Notes: generated by a model from the letters alone, not told the origin. A stretch of DNA of 64,000 bases from Brachionus plicatilis (GCA_010279815.1 QEOQ01000508.1:6352904-6416903), one strand, 5' to 3'; positions 23,801 through 35,371 are shown, counted from the stretch's first letter. Program-made: numbers and translations.

Positions 23801-26800
23801 CAAACAGTCACCACTGACGAACGAGCATATTTAATGTATCGGCTAATGTCCATGGACATTAAGTCAACTTACTATTACTTCTATCCCAGAGTTCTACAAG
23901 TGGTAAGCGCAATTTGTTTATTTTCTTTTTGAACATACGTTTAATTGTGGCGCTTTTTGGAAAATTAATTTTATTTGTTTTTTTTTTCTTTATTTTTTCT
24001 AATCACTTCTCATAATTTTTATAGCCTAAAATTAGAATCTGCAAATTTAATTTCTAGTTTTTTTAAGTTTAAAAAATTTGAATGCTAAATTATTTTTTTA
24101 TTTTATTACTCGAAATATTTGACATAAAGATGAAATAAACAACTAAATTTTTTTATCTAATAATAGAGAAAAGATTGAACACTTTAAAAAATATGGAAAA
24201 TAAAATTAAAAAAAAAACTAAATTAAAAACAAAAAAATAGAACTTAAATAATAATTGAATTATTTTTATTTGGATTAATATTTTTTTATACAAAAATCTA
24301 TTCCATTAATTTAAACAAAAAACATTTAAGTCTTATAATAATCATCGATCCATAAGTCTTTTGCCTTTAGTTTCCTACCACGATTCTTTTCGAAACCTCT
24401 ATTTTTAAAGCTAAAATAGATTTGTACCAGTTTAATGGCGAACAGCTACAATGTATTTTCAAAATTTTCAATATTAAATTTTTCAAATATTATCAAATAA
24501 TTTTCATTGACCATCTTTATTCATCTATTAAGTACATTAAGTTGATCAAAAAGTTTTAAAATTCTTTATCACTTTCGAATTCAATTATTTTATAAATGTT
24601 TATTAGGGCATAAGTGATTTTTTATATTTAAGAGTTTTTTCAGAGTTGTTTAAAAGTCCCAAAAATAAGTCCAAGTCATTAAAAAAAAAGCCCAAGTCCT
24701 GACTTTAAAATTTAAAAAAAAAAAAAAGTCCAAGTCCAGAATTTTTTTTTTAAATTTGCTAGATCAGGCTTCATATCAAAAAATTTTTATACTCTTGGGT
24801 TGTCTAATGCAATAAATTTGCCATATAGCAGAATTTTCTTGCAATTTTAGCATAAATTTCTTCTTCAGTATTCAAAATTTTAAAGGACTTTTGAATGAAA
24901 TTTAAAAAAAAAGTCCGGACTTTAAAAAAAAAAAAAATTTAAAGTTTGGACTTGGACTTGACTTGAGACTTGTGACTTTTAAACAACTCTGGTATTTATA
25001 ATAGGGTACTATTTTTAGTGCTACTTTAATTTTTTTTTCTGTAACAAAAATAAAAAATGATATTAAAAAAGTATTATGTTTATTTTTTGTGTTACAAAAA
25101 TTGATGTCAATGATATTTAATTTACATAATTGATAGAATTTTTTTTACTCTGAAATATAAATAAATAAATGAAAAATATATAAAAAAATAAATCAATTAA
25201 TCAGATAAAATTATTTTTTTTGGCTCTTTTATTCATGTTAGTTGTTCGATCTTCGTTTTTTTTTAGGCGGTCGACCTCTACCGCGTTTTGCTGGTAAATT
25301 ACAGTTAAAAACTTCAAAAACTTTATCGGCAATTGCAAAGTTAGAAAAACTCCAAAAAGCTTGGTATATTCTATTTTTGTCTCTTGTCTTCTTTTGTCTT
25401 AATGTTATTAATTATTAATTATTAATGCTATTAATCATTTAAAGTGTTTTCTTGATTTCATATAGCAGAAGAATGAATTTTTGTATCATCATAGAATATA
25501 AGTCTTTTTAATATTCAACAATTTTTGTATGTTAAACAATTTTATTTATGTATGTAAATATATTAAAGAAGCCTGATTTTTTTTGAAAAAAAATACAATA
25601 GTTAGAAAAAGAAATTATTTTCATTTCTATTCATTAAACATTTTTAAAAAAACAAAATTATTATTAAATATTATTAATTTTATAACTTCATTTTTTTGTA
25701 CCGTATTCCCTAGTTCGATTATGCTGCACTACAAGATAGGACATGCAAATTAAAAAATCAAATTAAAAATATTTTAGCATGGGTGAGATGTACTTAGGCG
25801 CATGGTCCAAAAGCTGGCTGCTTAATTTATGGTGCAGCATAATCGAACGAGGGAATACGGTAATTTATTACTTAAATTTCTCTAAAAATTATAAATTGTT
25901 ATATTTAAATTTTACATCGAAAAAAGACTTTATGCTTTTGTTTGAAAATATTTTGGAATCTAATCACAAATAAGTTTTTATATATAAACTTAAAATATAA
26001 ATCTAAAATTATGAACCTGAATGCAAATTTTATTACTTAAGCCCTTTATGTTACTTAAAGTTAAAAAAAAGCAAAAAATTTTTCATTAATTTTCCAGGAA
26101 AAAATTTAAAGACCTGAATTATATTTTTAAGTAACTTTTCAAGGGAATATAACAAATAAATTAAAAATAAAAAATTCGTGTCTCTGCAAAAAATTGACAT
26201 TATTTTGAAAATTAAACTGTACAACAAATAATTACTTTGCTTACTAGAGTATAGGTCAATTATAATTAGAATAAAATCTGAAAAAAAAATTTTAAATGAT
26301 TTAAATTTTACTTTATTGAAATATATTTATTTTCTGTAATTTCGGTTTTAATCAGTTAATATTTTAACTTTAATGCGGAGTTGGTCAAAATTTAAAGTCG
26401 AAATAAATCAATTTCTCATGCAAATTGAAATCAAAAATCTAAAAGAAAGTTTTGACTTGACTTTGACTTTTGACTACTCTGCTTTGATTCAAATTCAAAT
26501 TTTAATTTTATTGGATTTTTAATGATTTTTTTTTATTTAGCATGATTTAGAATCAGAAGAAGAAGTGCCAAGTCCAATTCGTTGCATTTACGAAAGATTG
26601 AAAGATGATGGTATATATTTACTTGAAAATGGACTGTGTATGTATCTTTGGATTGGCGCCAATGTTCAGTCAAATTTGATACAAAATCTATTCGGTGTGT
26701 CGGCAATACAGCAGTTAAATGTTGAAAAAGTAAAATTAATAAACTTTTTTGATAAAAGATAATTTTTATTTTAATTAACAGGCAAAAATATTGGAGATCG

Positions 26801-27065
26801 ATACTCAAATATCGGTTAATCTTCGTTCTTTAATCAACAAAATTAATCAAGAGCGAAAGTCAAGTTTAAAAGTAAATTTTTAAAAATTTAAATATTTAAT
26901 TATTTATATTTTAATTTAAAGTTAACTGTGGCACGTAAAGGAGATAGTTTGGAATATTTTTTCAAAAATTTACTGGTCGAAGACAAAGGCACTAGCCCAA
27001 ATAGCATGTCATATGTAGAGTATTTATACCATTTGCACAGAGAAATTAAAAATATTTTGAGCTAA
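20885..27065 (+). CDS. SEC24: SEC24, COPII coat cargo-binding subunit
   Basis: SEC24 pairs with SEC23 in the inner COPII coat and selects cargo for vesicles leaving the endoplasmic reticulum. Exons: 20885-23902, 26541-26729, 26782-26871, 26922-27065; frames join exactly, giving 1146 residues, normal for the family. Domain order: Pro/Gln/Met-rich disordered N-terminus (about 1-385) with a tandem repeat (about 178-268); zinc finger with Cys474, Cys477, Cys496 and Cys499; trunk domain starting near SPAIIFMIDVSVNSIRSG; beta-sandwich and helical regions; gelsolin-like domain near the C-terminus (YERLKDDGIYLLENGLCMYL, then WIGANV). Exon 1 is far richer in GC than its surroundings, fitting a strongly used, constrained gene. 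The first intron (23903-26540) is long and carries two MITEs; the other two are about 50 bp. The start is the first ATG of the open frame. Confidence 0.97.
21418..21690 (+). repeat. Coding minisatellite in the SEC24 N-terminus
   Basis: About 270 bp made of 18-bp units encoding variants of MSQPPL, MSQPPS and MSHPPS. They are arranged in higher-order blocks of about 54 bp (MSQPPLMSQPPSMSHPP, repeated). The 18-bp unit keeps the frame. It lies in the low-complexity N-terminal region, where length change should be tolerated. Confidence 0.9.
24642..24990. mobile_element. MITE in SEC24 intron 1
   Basis: The terminal inverted repeat AGAGTTGTTTAAAAGTC at 24642 matches GACTTTTAAACAACTCT ending at 24990. 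Subterminal runs of AAGTCCAAGTCC (left) and GGACTTGGACTTGACTTG (right) extend the inverted structure. There is no coding capacity. It lies wholly inside the 2638-bp first intron of SEC24. Confidence 0.8.
25699..25862. mobile_element. Small MITE in SEC24 intron 1
   Basis: A 164-bp element whose ends read TACCGTATTCCCTAGTTCGA and its reverse complement (TCGAACGAGGGAATACGGTA). The TIR extends about 30 bp through ATTATGCTGCA with one or two mismatches. The interior is unique and non-coding. A terminal TA may be a duplicated TA target site. The 64-codon frame starting at 25779 is incidental. Confidence 0.85.
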
Positions 27066-28989
27066 ATATGTTAAATTATTAATGTTTTTTCTTAATAAGT
27101 TTATGATCAGAGTGAATTGGCTTGAGTTGACATAAACCACTTTTTGTTTTTTTACTCTGAATTTGAAAGACAGTTTAGAATGAAGCGTGATTTATTAATT
27201 TTTAGTCTTTTTAAATAAAAAATATTTTATTCTCTATGAAAAATAAAATCGGTTTTTAACTAATATTTTCTTTTAATGAATTAGCTTATCTCTCTCAAGC
27301 TTATTGAGAATAATGAAAAAATTATCCAATAACTTATTATTGGGTGAGGTAGAAAAAAACATATAGTAAAGAGAAAAAAACTTAAATAGTTAAAATGAGA
27401 AAAAAATTAGATTTAATCTAATTCAAGAATGGTTTAAAGAAATATTTAAAACACTCCAATTTGAAATATTTATCAGTTTTTTAGAAAAATTAATTTTAAT
27501 TTTAATTTTTGAACTGTTAATGATAAAAAATGTGTTAAAATACTTGTAATTTTACGTGAAAAAGTTTATTCGTCTATTTGCGCAAAGGATTTGAATTTTT
27601 GCTTTTTATCTTTAATTTTAAATTGATTCCATGTTTTTTTTTAAACTAAATCTATTTTATTAAACTAAAAATATTAAAAAAAATTGGATTCTAAATTTAT
27701 GTTTTTTATCTTTTTATAAAATTGGCTATATGTTTTTTTTTCTTCTTATATGTTTCGTTCTACCTGTCCCCTTATTATTAATGAATAACTTTCAAAATTT
27801 CTTCAGGACAAAATATTAATTAGAAATGGAATTTTTCCAATTAAGTAAAATAACTTCAAATTAGAAGAATATTACTAAGGTTTGGGGTTTTGAAGTTAGT
27901 TTCGATTCGGCCTTTTCAATTTAGAAAAGTTTATATAACTTTTTTATTAAAAGATATACTTAATTTTAAGAAAATTTTCTTATTACAATAGCAAAGTATC
28001 TAAAAAACTGCGGTTTTCTGCGTATCTATACAATTAAGTTGCAGAAATTTTGCAGAATTATATTTTCGGATTAAGCAAATTAACTTAAACTTTAAGCATT
28101 TTACAGAACTAAATTATTCCTTATAGTTAAAAAATATTCAAGTTTTTCTGAACTGAAAAAATCTAATTGAAAAAAACTTTGCAACCCCATAGGTTTAAAC
28201 AAATCAAAAATTTATTAGGATAGTTTCAATACAAAACAAAATCGTCAGATTCAAAAAACTCGATTAATTCATATCATATATTTCCATTTTTATTCAACAA
28301 TCCAGTATGTTAAATTTACTTTTGGATCGATGATAAAATTAAGTTCCATTTATTACTTTTTATTCACCCATTTCGAGTGCGAATACAATTGATAATTTAT
28401 TGTACTCTCGAAACTTAAAATTACCACAATCCTCACTACATTGAAGTCCGTAGAAGACAAAAATAGAAAAAATGTAAATTTAATGCTTTTTTATTTGATT
28501 AACCGTTTGAATGAGCTAAACTTTTCTAGATTCATTTTAAATAAAATTAAAAAAAACCGTAACAGTTAGCGATATAAAAGTTTTTAAATTGCAGTTTGAA
28601 TAAATTTATTTAGAAAAAAAATTTAAACAAATGGAAATTAACTCCAAAACATTAATTTGTATGAGCTAGAAGCAGACAAATGCCTTTTTGCAGGTAAAAT
28701 AAAAATAAGGTATCTAAAATGTATAAAAAGAAAGACAAAAAATTAATCTAAAAAAATATCATGGACATCATGATTTTTTATGTTAATGTTTAAAAAGATA
28801 AAATAATTTTAATTAAAATATCAAAATCATGATTTTTGTTATGAAAAAAAATTATTTTGAAAATTAATATAATTTTATCAAAAAATTGAATCTTTAAAAT
28901 TGAAATTTGAAAGTAGAAAATTTTTGAATCAAAAACTGAATTTAATAACTATTCACTTTAATATCTAGAAAAATATTAAAATGAATTTA

Positions 28990-29390
28990 AATGAAAAAAA
29001 TTTTTAAATAAATCGGTTTAGAAGCAATGCGTACTATTCTCGTCATGTTACTGATGAAAATAATAAACAGATGCGTCCAAGTCAGGTCCTTGATGGACAT
29101 TAAGGACATCCTGTCAATTTTTTTTACCCATGGATACTCTTCGCTTTATATTTTCAAACAAATTTTTGAGCGTATTTACAATCTTACCTGATATGCCAAA
29201 ATCTACAAGTTTTGCCGGCAGTAATTCAAGATACCACTGCAACCCAGTCTAGTCTTTAACGTAACTTTTTATGTCTCTGACGGATAGGGCTCCTATCAGT
29301 CGTAAGTAAGGGTTAAAGATACAATGCTGAAAGCTTTGAAGAATGATTAGTTAAGACAGTTTACGGTTTTCATGAATTCCACAGACGTAG
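28990..29390 (-). pseudogene. Possible degraded LINE reverse-transcriptase fragment
   Basis: This stretch is distinctly richer in GC than its neighbours. On the minus strand it reads through words such as LPAKLVDFGISGKIVNTLKN and NIKRRVSMGK before a stop. These resemble the block before reverse-transcriptase motif B in non-LTR elements (a leucine-rich helix followed by a basic strand). No catalytic motif survives, and both strands are broken by stops. A decayed host gene cannot be excluded. Confidence 0.3.
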
Positions 29391-29394
29391 CTTT

Positions 29395-29620
29395 GGGAAA
29401 GTATTCTAGAATACTTCAAGAACGCAGAAAGAATACATGACCATGTATTCGAGAGTACATATAAGTATTTTTATGTATTTTAAGTATTCTTCAGAGGGAA
29501 AAAAATACAGAATTTTAAAATTATGTATTCGATAATACATGAAGAATACAGCAAGAATGCTTTAAAATTCAAAATTCAAAATGAATACTTCAGGAATACT
29601 TTGGGAATACTCGGAAACAA
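29395..29620. repeat. GAATAC/GTATTC-dense block
   Basis: More than a dozen copies of GAATAC, GTATTC, AATACTT or AAGTATT occur in about 225 bp in both orientations, at irregular spacing. It is not a regular tandem repeat. It looks like a small element made of short palindromic words, or a degraded satellite. Confidence 0.55.
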
Positions 29621-30313
29621 AGTCAAATAAAGAAAAATATAAAACATTTTTTTAAATTTTATTTTAAAAATTTAAACAAAAAAATACAAATTCACAGTTT
29701 AATATTGAGTAAAAATGGAAAAAAAAATTTTGAATGTAACCTAGTATTGTGAAGCAAACTGAACATAAAAATACATGAAAGAAAAAAATACAAATACATT
29801 AATTTGCTAATGTTTTTAAGCATTTTTGATAGACTCGAAAAGAGTAAAAAAAAGGCATTTTACAAACAACTAGTATATCCAATTGAGCTCACATAAACCT
29901 TTATATTAATTACATTTTTAATTACAGTAATTTTTTAATTAAATTAGAGAAACAAAAAAGCCAATTTTAGCTTTGATGAGTCTACTACGGGCGTAAAATT
30001 TTATTATTGCTGATTGTCCTTCCTAAATATGCAAAATTTTCAATACTAACAGCTGTTGTTCTAAATAATATAAATAAAAAAAAATTTTAGAAAGTTAAAT
30101 TATAAAAGATTTCTCTATTTACTTGTAGATAATTATGTACTACATTTACATGATGATATGATGGTTAGTGGGACTAAAATATATGATCGCCATCTTAATT
30201 ATAATTTTTCAAATATTAGTTTAATACGTTTCTTTTAACACTCTCCGAAAGGAAATTTTTCTTATGGTTGTTCATGCTTTTTATATTTTGAGTTGAAAAA
30301 GGACCCTAACTTG

Positions 30314-30654
30314 GGCATTGTGAAATTTGGAACAAAGAACAAGAAAAAAAATTATAAAATGAAATAACTTTTTTACTTTGAGTCTAAAAATAGTTCTGCA
30401 AAACGTATCAGCTGATACAAACTTTGTATCACCCAAATTAAGTCTCTGCAAAAACTCTGCAAGTCTGCTAAGAACTAAATGTATTAGAAAATCATTAAAA
30501 TTAAATTGCAGAGTTATTGCAGAGACTTAATTTGGGTGGTCCAAAGTTTGTATCAGCTGATACGTTTTGCAGAACCATTTTTAGACCCAAAGTAAAAAAG
30601 TTATTTCATTTTAAAATTTTTGTTCTTGTTCTTTTTTCCAAAATTCACAATGCC
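30314..30654. mobile_element. MITE with 9-bp target duplication, Mutator-like
   Basis: The ends read GGCATTGTGAA and reverse complement, and the element is flanked by perfect 9-bp direct repeats CCTAACTTG (30305-30313 and 30655-30663). The inverted repeats run about 150 bp, with matching words AAATGAAATAACTTTTTTAC, TTCTGCAAAACGTATC and AGCTGATACAAACTTT. The centre is CTCTGCAAAA and its complement. A 9-bp duplication points to the Mutator (MULE) superfamily, though no transposase is present. Confidence 0.88.
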
Positions 30655-31264
30655 CCTAACTTGTCGATCTTTTGAATTTCTCTGAATATTAAAAACTTAA
30701 AAAAAAAAATTTAGGAATGTTTCCAAAATATGAAAAATTTATTAAATTTTGAAGGATTTTCAGATCCTTTTTCTACACGTTAAAAGCTAAATAAATGGTA
30801 AATTTGAAATTTTTGTTAATAAATTTTTTTGCTTTTAATCAGAAAGAACTCGGTCTTCCTTATAGAAACAATTTAATTTCTTTTTTTTTATAAAAAATTA
30901 TTTAAAAAGTTTTTATTAAAATTATTTCTAATTATACAGATTCTTTGAATTATTCTCGGCGATTTCTTCCTCACTCATGAGGGTTACCCATAAGTTCATA
31001 AATTTTGGGACCAAAAAAATCCAATTTCAAAATTCAATGACTTAAAACAAAATAAATTTCAGCAAAAATACACCTCTATCTATATGGCTTGATAATGATT
31101 TTTTTTTATGAAAATAAAATTTTCATATCTGTTTATTTTAATTTCAAAAACAAAGCATTCATTCCAAATATATGTCTCTATAAGTATCTAGAATATTAAA
31201 CGATAAAAGACTAGCTGATACATAAAAATTTTTTTTCAAAAATTTATCGAAAATTTGAGCAACA

Positions 31265-31556
31265 ATGGACTCATTTTTGACAATCATTATTTTATTGATT
31301 TTGATTGCGCTACTAATTTACTTGTATCTAAAATTATCAAAAAAAAATGCAGCAAGATTTAGAACAAGACGTAAAAATAAGAGCTTATTTAATCAGCTAA
31401 TTAATTTAAATTGTTACTTAAGGATGGGGAAGATTTCAAAACCATGGAAATACTCAACCACAAGTTTATGTAATTAATCCTAACCCTATACAAAGACTTC
31501 AGCCAAACGAAGAATTGCCTCCAGCTTACGATATAGTCATAAACCAATCTAAATAA
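31265..31556 (+). CDS. Small single-pass membrane protein with PPxY tail (copy A)
   Basis: Two exons, 31265-31370 and 31423-31556, join in phase 1 across a 52-bp GT-AG intron to give 79 residues. A hydrophobic segment at about residues 4-23 (LTIIILLILIALLIYLYL) is followed by a basic stretch (KLSKKNAARFRTRR). This predicts a short outside N-terminus and a cytoplasmic tail. The tail ends with LPPAYDIVINQSK. PPxY is the ligand motif for WW domains, notably of NEDD4-type ubiquitin ligases, so an adaptor role at a membrane is plausible. Copies B and C follow at 254- and 184-bp gaps on the same strand. The residues after the intron (RW...HGNTQPQV) match copy B. It is too short to match a named family safely. 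Confidence 0.8.
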
Positions 31557-31810
31557 AATGTAAAAATTATTTTACTTTCCTTTGATGACAAATAAATAAA
31601 TTTCAATTTCAAAATTAATTTTAATTAGATAAGAAGTTATCGGTCTTGTTGAATTTTTTTTACCTGAATAGAAAAATTTTATTATTGCTAAACTTAAATT
31701 ATGTCAGCGAATTTTTTATCTCGAGATAATGCTAATAAAAAAATTCAAATTTTCGTTTGATTCAAATTTTATTTAAATTAAAAAATAATAATAATTTATA
31801 AAATAAAGCT

Positions 31811-32176
31811 ATGGATGATTTTGAAGATTTTCTTCCCTTTTTTTTAATATTTTTTGCTATAGTTTTTCTAGTAATTATAATACTTGTTATTATTTACTTG
31901 AGGAGAAAAAGACAAAGACAATCGAATGCCCAAAGATTAGATAGTAAGCTAATTTAAAAATCGTAACTTTGTGCATAATATTTTTTACATAATTTAAAAT
32001 TTTGAAATATCTATTAAATTAAAGGATGGACAATTACTCATAGAAATACTCAAAACCAGCCAAGAGTCATTTTAACTCCAGTTCCGCAGCAAAATACAGA
32101 AAACAAGCAACCACAACCAGCTGAAATTCATGAAGACCATCCGCCTTCTTATGACGAAATTATTAATAATTCATAA
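31811..32176 (+). CDS. Small single-pass membrane protein with PPxY tail (copy B)
   Basis: Exons 31811-31943 and 32025-32176 join in phase 1 across an 81-bp intron to give 94 residues. An acidic N-terminus (MDDFEDF) precedes a hydrophobic segment at about 9-29 (PFFLIFFAIVFLVIIILVII). Then come a basic block (YLRRKRQRQ) and a polar Gln/Pro-rich tail ending HPPSYDEIINNS. The PPSYDE form is a strong WW-domain ligand consensus. Intron position and phase, and the RWxxxHRNTQ segment after the splice, match copy A, so the two arose by tandem duplication. Membrane orientation follows the positive-inside rule. Function is inferred only from architecture. Confidence 0.82.
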
Positions 32177-32360
32177 ACTTATCTTTTAGTCTTTAACTGT
32201 CATGATTTATCAGTTATGTGCAAAAAACTTATGAATCATCTTCAAGAATTAAATAAACTAGAAAAATACAGCTATATCTTTTGATTAAAAATTTTATAAT
32301 TTTTATTCGTTCTAAAATTAGAGAAGTTTTTTGGATAAAAAAAAATTAATAATAACTTAA

Positions 32361-32852
32361 ATGGAATTTCTATTAAATTCTAAGCAAAGCAGCAGACTTT
32401 TTGAAAATAATAGCAAGTAAGTATTTTTATATCTAAATAAATAACACAATAATAGCAAATTTTATTTTAGAGGATTTGATTTTTTAAGTTTAATTCTTTT
32501 AATATTGGATATATTTCTATTTTTTATTTCATTGATTTTGTGGTTTATTTTGATTAAAGAAAGAAGAAAGATCACTCATCTTAAAAAATACCGTAAAATT
32601 TTTCATTCTTAATTTTTTTAATTAAAATTATTGATTTTAGAATCACGATCAAATGGCAATTCTTCCCAGAATGACATACAAAATAGAATAATTACAAGTC
32701 CTCAAAGAACTGAGCAAATACAGCTATATCCTAGATTATCGCAATTATCAAATTCGACATTACCCCCTTCTTATAATCAAATTTTTAATCAACAAAATGA
32801 GGATTTTGATGAGCAATTGCTGAATGAGCTCGAGCTAGAGCTAGCTCGGTAA
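32361..32852 (+). CDS. Small single-pass membrane protein with PPxY tail (copy C)
   Basis: Exons 32361-32416, 32471-32592 and 32641-32852 join in frame (phase 2, then phase 1) to give 129 residues. The N-terminus (MEFLLNSKQSSRL) is longer than in copies A and B and has its own exon. The hydrophobic segment (LSLILLILDIFLFFISLI, then LWFILI) is followed by KERRKITHLKKY. The last intron again lies in phase 1 just after the basic block, as in A and B. The tail contains LPPSYNQIFNQQ and then an acidic Glu/Leu-rich end (ELELELAR) that the other copies lack. It is the most diverged member of the cluster. Confidence 0.8.
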
Positions 32853-33059
32853 AGAAAACAAATAAATAATAACAAAATGAGCATTAATCAAATATCTTAT
32901 ACAAATTAAAAAAACATATTTTATTAAAACAAATCAATAAATTTATTAATATTTTTTAAACCTATAGCTTACAATAAATTTTGAATTCTAATATTACTAG
33001 TTAAGACCAACAAAAAAAAACCATCTTTTCAAAATTGAAAGTTTTTCAATTTTAATTTA

Positions 33060-33396
33060 TTACAATACGCTATTTTAACCATTATCTTGATGCCAAAGAA
33101 ATATTAAAACATTACATAAACTTTTTAAATTTAAATTTAACTCAAAAGATTTCAATATTGTAAATAATTTCTTAGAAAAAAATGGGCTATTTTCATTTCA
33201 ACAAAGATTCCTATCTAGAATGCTAAATTTCGCATTCAAAATTTTGAATTTTGATGACGAGAGAATTGATCTCAAAATCAAAATGATTCCAAATGAAGCA
33301 ATAAGTCTAAATATGATGCAAAAAACATTTGAATTCCTTTACCCAAAACTTATAAACAAGTTTGTAATTATTAAAAAAGACTTAAAAATAAACTAA
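33060..33396 (+). pseudogene. Degraded LINE C-terminal fragment
   Basis: A + strand frame from about 33086 to the TAA at 33394-33396 reads FSFQQRFLSRMLNFAFKILN, then a charged stretch (DDERIDLKIKM), then TFEFLYPKLINKFVIIKKDL. This arrangement (Gln-Arg-Phe helix, hydrophobic repeat, then a Tyr/Pro/Lys-rich end) is what many non-LTR ORF2 proteins carry after the reverse transcriptase. No catalytic part is present. A short host gene exon is the alternative; no start codon or splice partners are obvious. Confidence 0.4.
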
Positions 33397-33652
33397 TCGA
33401 AATTATCAATTTTTAATAATAATATTAATATAATTTATGCAAACACAATACGTTTTTTTAAAAAATTTGATTTAAAATTAAAAAAATTATATTTTTGAAT
33501 TAGTATTTATTTTTTTTTATGATTTATATTCTAAAACCATTTGAATAAATGAAGTTTTGATCAGGTTATCATTTTTAGTTACCTAATAATGTTGATTATG
33601 GGCACTAGCCTTATGATTAGACTTGGAATATGAAAAAAAAATAAAGCTCATT

Positions 33653-33847
33653 CAGTAATGATTTGATATGATGTTTTTGGTAATTTTCACGGAAAATTAC
33701 GTAAACTTACGTAAAAAGTAGCAATTTATGGAATTTTATCTGAAAAATTCAAAAATTTACGTAAAATTACATAATTTACTACTTTTTACGTAAGTTTTCA
33801 TAATTTTCGGTAAAAATTACCAAAAACATCATATCAAATCATTACTG
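33653..33847. mobile_element. MITE with about 70-bp inverted repeats
   Basis: The ends read CAGTAATGATTTGATATGAT and exact reverse complement. The arms continue through GTTTTTGGTAATTTT, ACGTAA and ACGTAAAAAGTAG. The loop contains more ACGTAAAATTAC words. No coding capacity. It lies in the spacer upstream of GINS1. Confidence 0.85.
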
Positions 33848-34587
33848 TATGAGGGTAAAAATTCTTACCCTAATAGACTGAGTCTGTCCTCTCTTAACTA
33901 CAAATCTGAAGGTTGGAGTCACGAAAATGGCTTCGTCAATTTGTAATGTGTGAAAGCAGATTAAAGGCTTTAAACATTTCAAATCTGGTAGAAAGAAAAA
34001 AGCATCATTTATAAGAAATGATCCGACAGAAAGCCTTTATCTGTAATAATTTAAAAGAACTGAATAATTTAATAGCCTAAATAAAACTTGAAATAATTAG
34101 ATTTTTCAATTTTCTGCATTAAAAAGTTTGGTTATCTTCAGTCTGTAGACACATTTTATTTTTACTTAACAAGCTTTTAAAAATTTCTTTTTGAAAATTC
34201 GTTTATTTATAAATTCGGTTTGAATATTTAAAGATATCTTAAAGCACCAAACCGGGGCCAAATGGATAAAAAATAAAAGTAGTAGAACAAAAATAGAATT
34301 AGAGTCTCTACTGCTTGATTTAATACGATATTTTAATTAAATGCATCCTTTTTTAAAATTTTAAATATCTTAAAATTAATTGTTTTTATTTAAATTGAAT
34401 TCAATAGTATTTTTCTGCTATTAAATTATTAAATATTGACCATTTAAAAAGTTCTTTATTTTTTAATTAAAAAAAATGTCTTTTGCATTTTCAATTATTG
34501 TCTTATTTATGTAAAGTAATTTATGCTTGCTTGAATTTTAAATTTAATTTTTTTAATTTTTTATATTTCTATCTTTTAGAAATTAGA

Positions 34588-35205
34588 ATGTTTTGCCAAA
34601 AAAGTTTTGAATTAATAAAGCAACTGGACTCTAATTTCAACAGTACGCACGAATTAAGTCCTTTTAATGAAGATAATGTGCGATACACATTTGAAGAATG
34701 CAAGACTCTGTTCGCACAGAACCAAATCGACGTTCAACCAGTACTACAAGGCGACAACTCAAATTTACCAACTATTCAGATGAGACATGCAGCACTACAA
34801 CGTAACAAACGTTGTCTTCTTACATATGTATACACTCGAATGAATTGGATCGCATCTTTGCGATTCGAATTGGCTACCATGGTGGCACCCAAGCACATTA
34901 AGTCAAGCATGTCCGATTTAGAAGTAATCTGGTTTCAAAAATACTCAAAAACACTGGCCAACTACATGAAATCATTGTCCCAAGCAACTCAAGTCAATTC
35001 AGGATTTGTCTATCCAATCGATCTCACTCAATACACAAAGCCACCAAAATCTTTGTTCATTCATGTCAGATGTTTGAAAGACTATGGCGAATTTGAGCTT
35101 TCCGATGGCCATTTGGTCTCATTGATTAAAGACAGTCAACACTATCTTCTTGCTAGTGATGTACAAGACCTAATCAAACAAGGCATTCTTGAACATATAG
35201 ACTAG
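34588..35205 (+). CDS. GINS1: GINS complex subunit 1 (PSF1)
   Basis: PSF1 is one of four GINS subunits that, with CDC45 and MCM2-7, form the replicative helicase. The single-exon frame gives 205 residues against about 196 in vertebrates. The start MFCQKSFELIKQLDSN aligns with the conserved family N-terminus, so the ATG at 34588 is chosen over in-frame upstream sequence. An AG that could be a splice or trans-splice acceptor (CTTTTAG) ends 8 bases before it. Conserved blocks are LPTIQMRHAALQRNKRCLLT (A-domain helix), EVIWFQKYSKTLANYM, and the B-domain PPKSLFIHVRCLKDYGEFEL with the terminal DLIKQGILEHID. PHF5A follows 166 bp downstream on the same strand. Nothing is disrupted. Confidence 0.96.
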   Translation: MFCQKSFELIKQLDSNFNSTHELSPFNEDNVRYTFEECKTLFAQNQIDVQPVLQGDNSNLPTIQMRHAALQRNKRCLLTYVYTRMNWIASLRFELATMVAPKHIKSSMSDLEVIWFQKYSKTLANYMKSLSQATQVNSGFVYPIDLTQYTKPPKSLFIHVRCLKDYGEFELSDGHLVSLIKDSQHYLLASDVQDLIKQGILEHID

Positions 35206-35371
35206 AAATTAATTTTTTTATTTAAATTTAATTTTTTTCTTAAATTCTAATATTTTGTAATATAACACTAGATTCTTCTTTTTTTCTTTTTTGAAAAATA
35301 ATTCAAGCGAAGTAACAAGCGCTTTAGTTGGATTCATTTTAAGTATTTTAAGATTTGGTTTAGAGAAAAGA

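Larger units (their letters stand above)
27066..30304. other. Intergenic DNA with degraded repeats
   Basis: AT-rich spacer downstream of SEC24. Apart from a GC-richer LINE-like fragment (28990-29390) and a GAATAC-rich block (29395-29620), listed separately, nothing is recognisable. An inverted pair around ATCATGATTTTT (28760 and 28826) is short and isolated. Confidence 0.5.
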
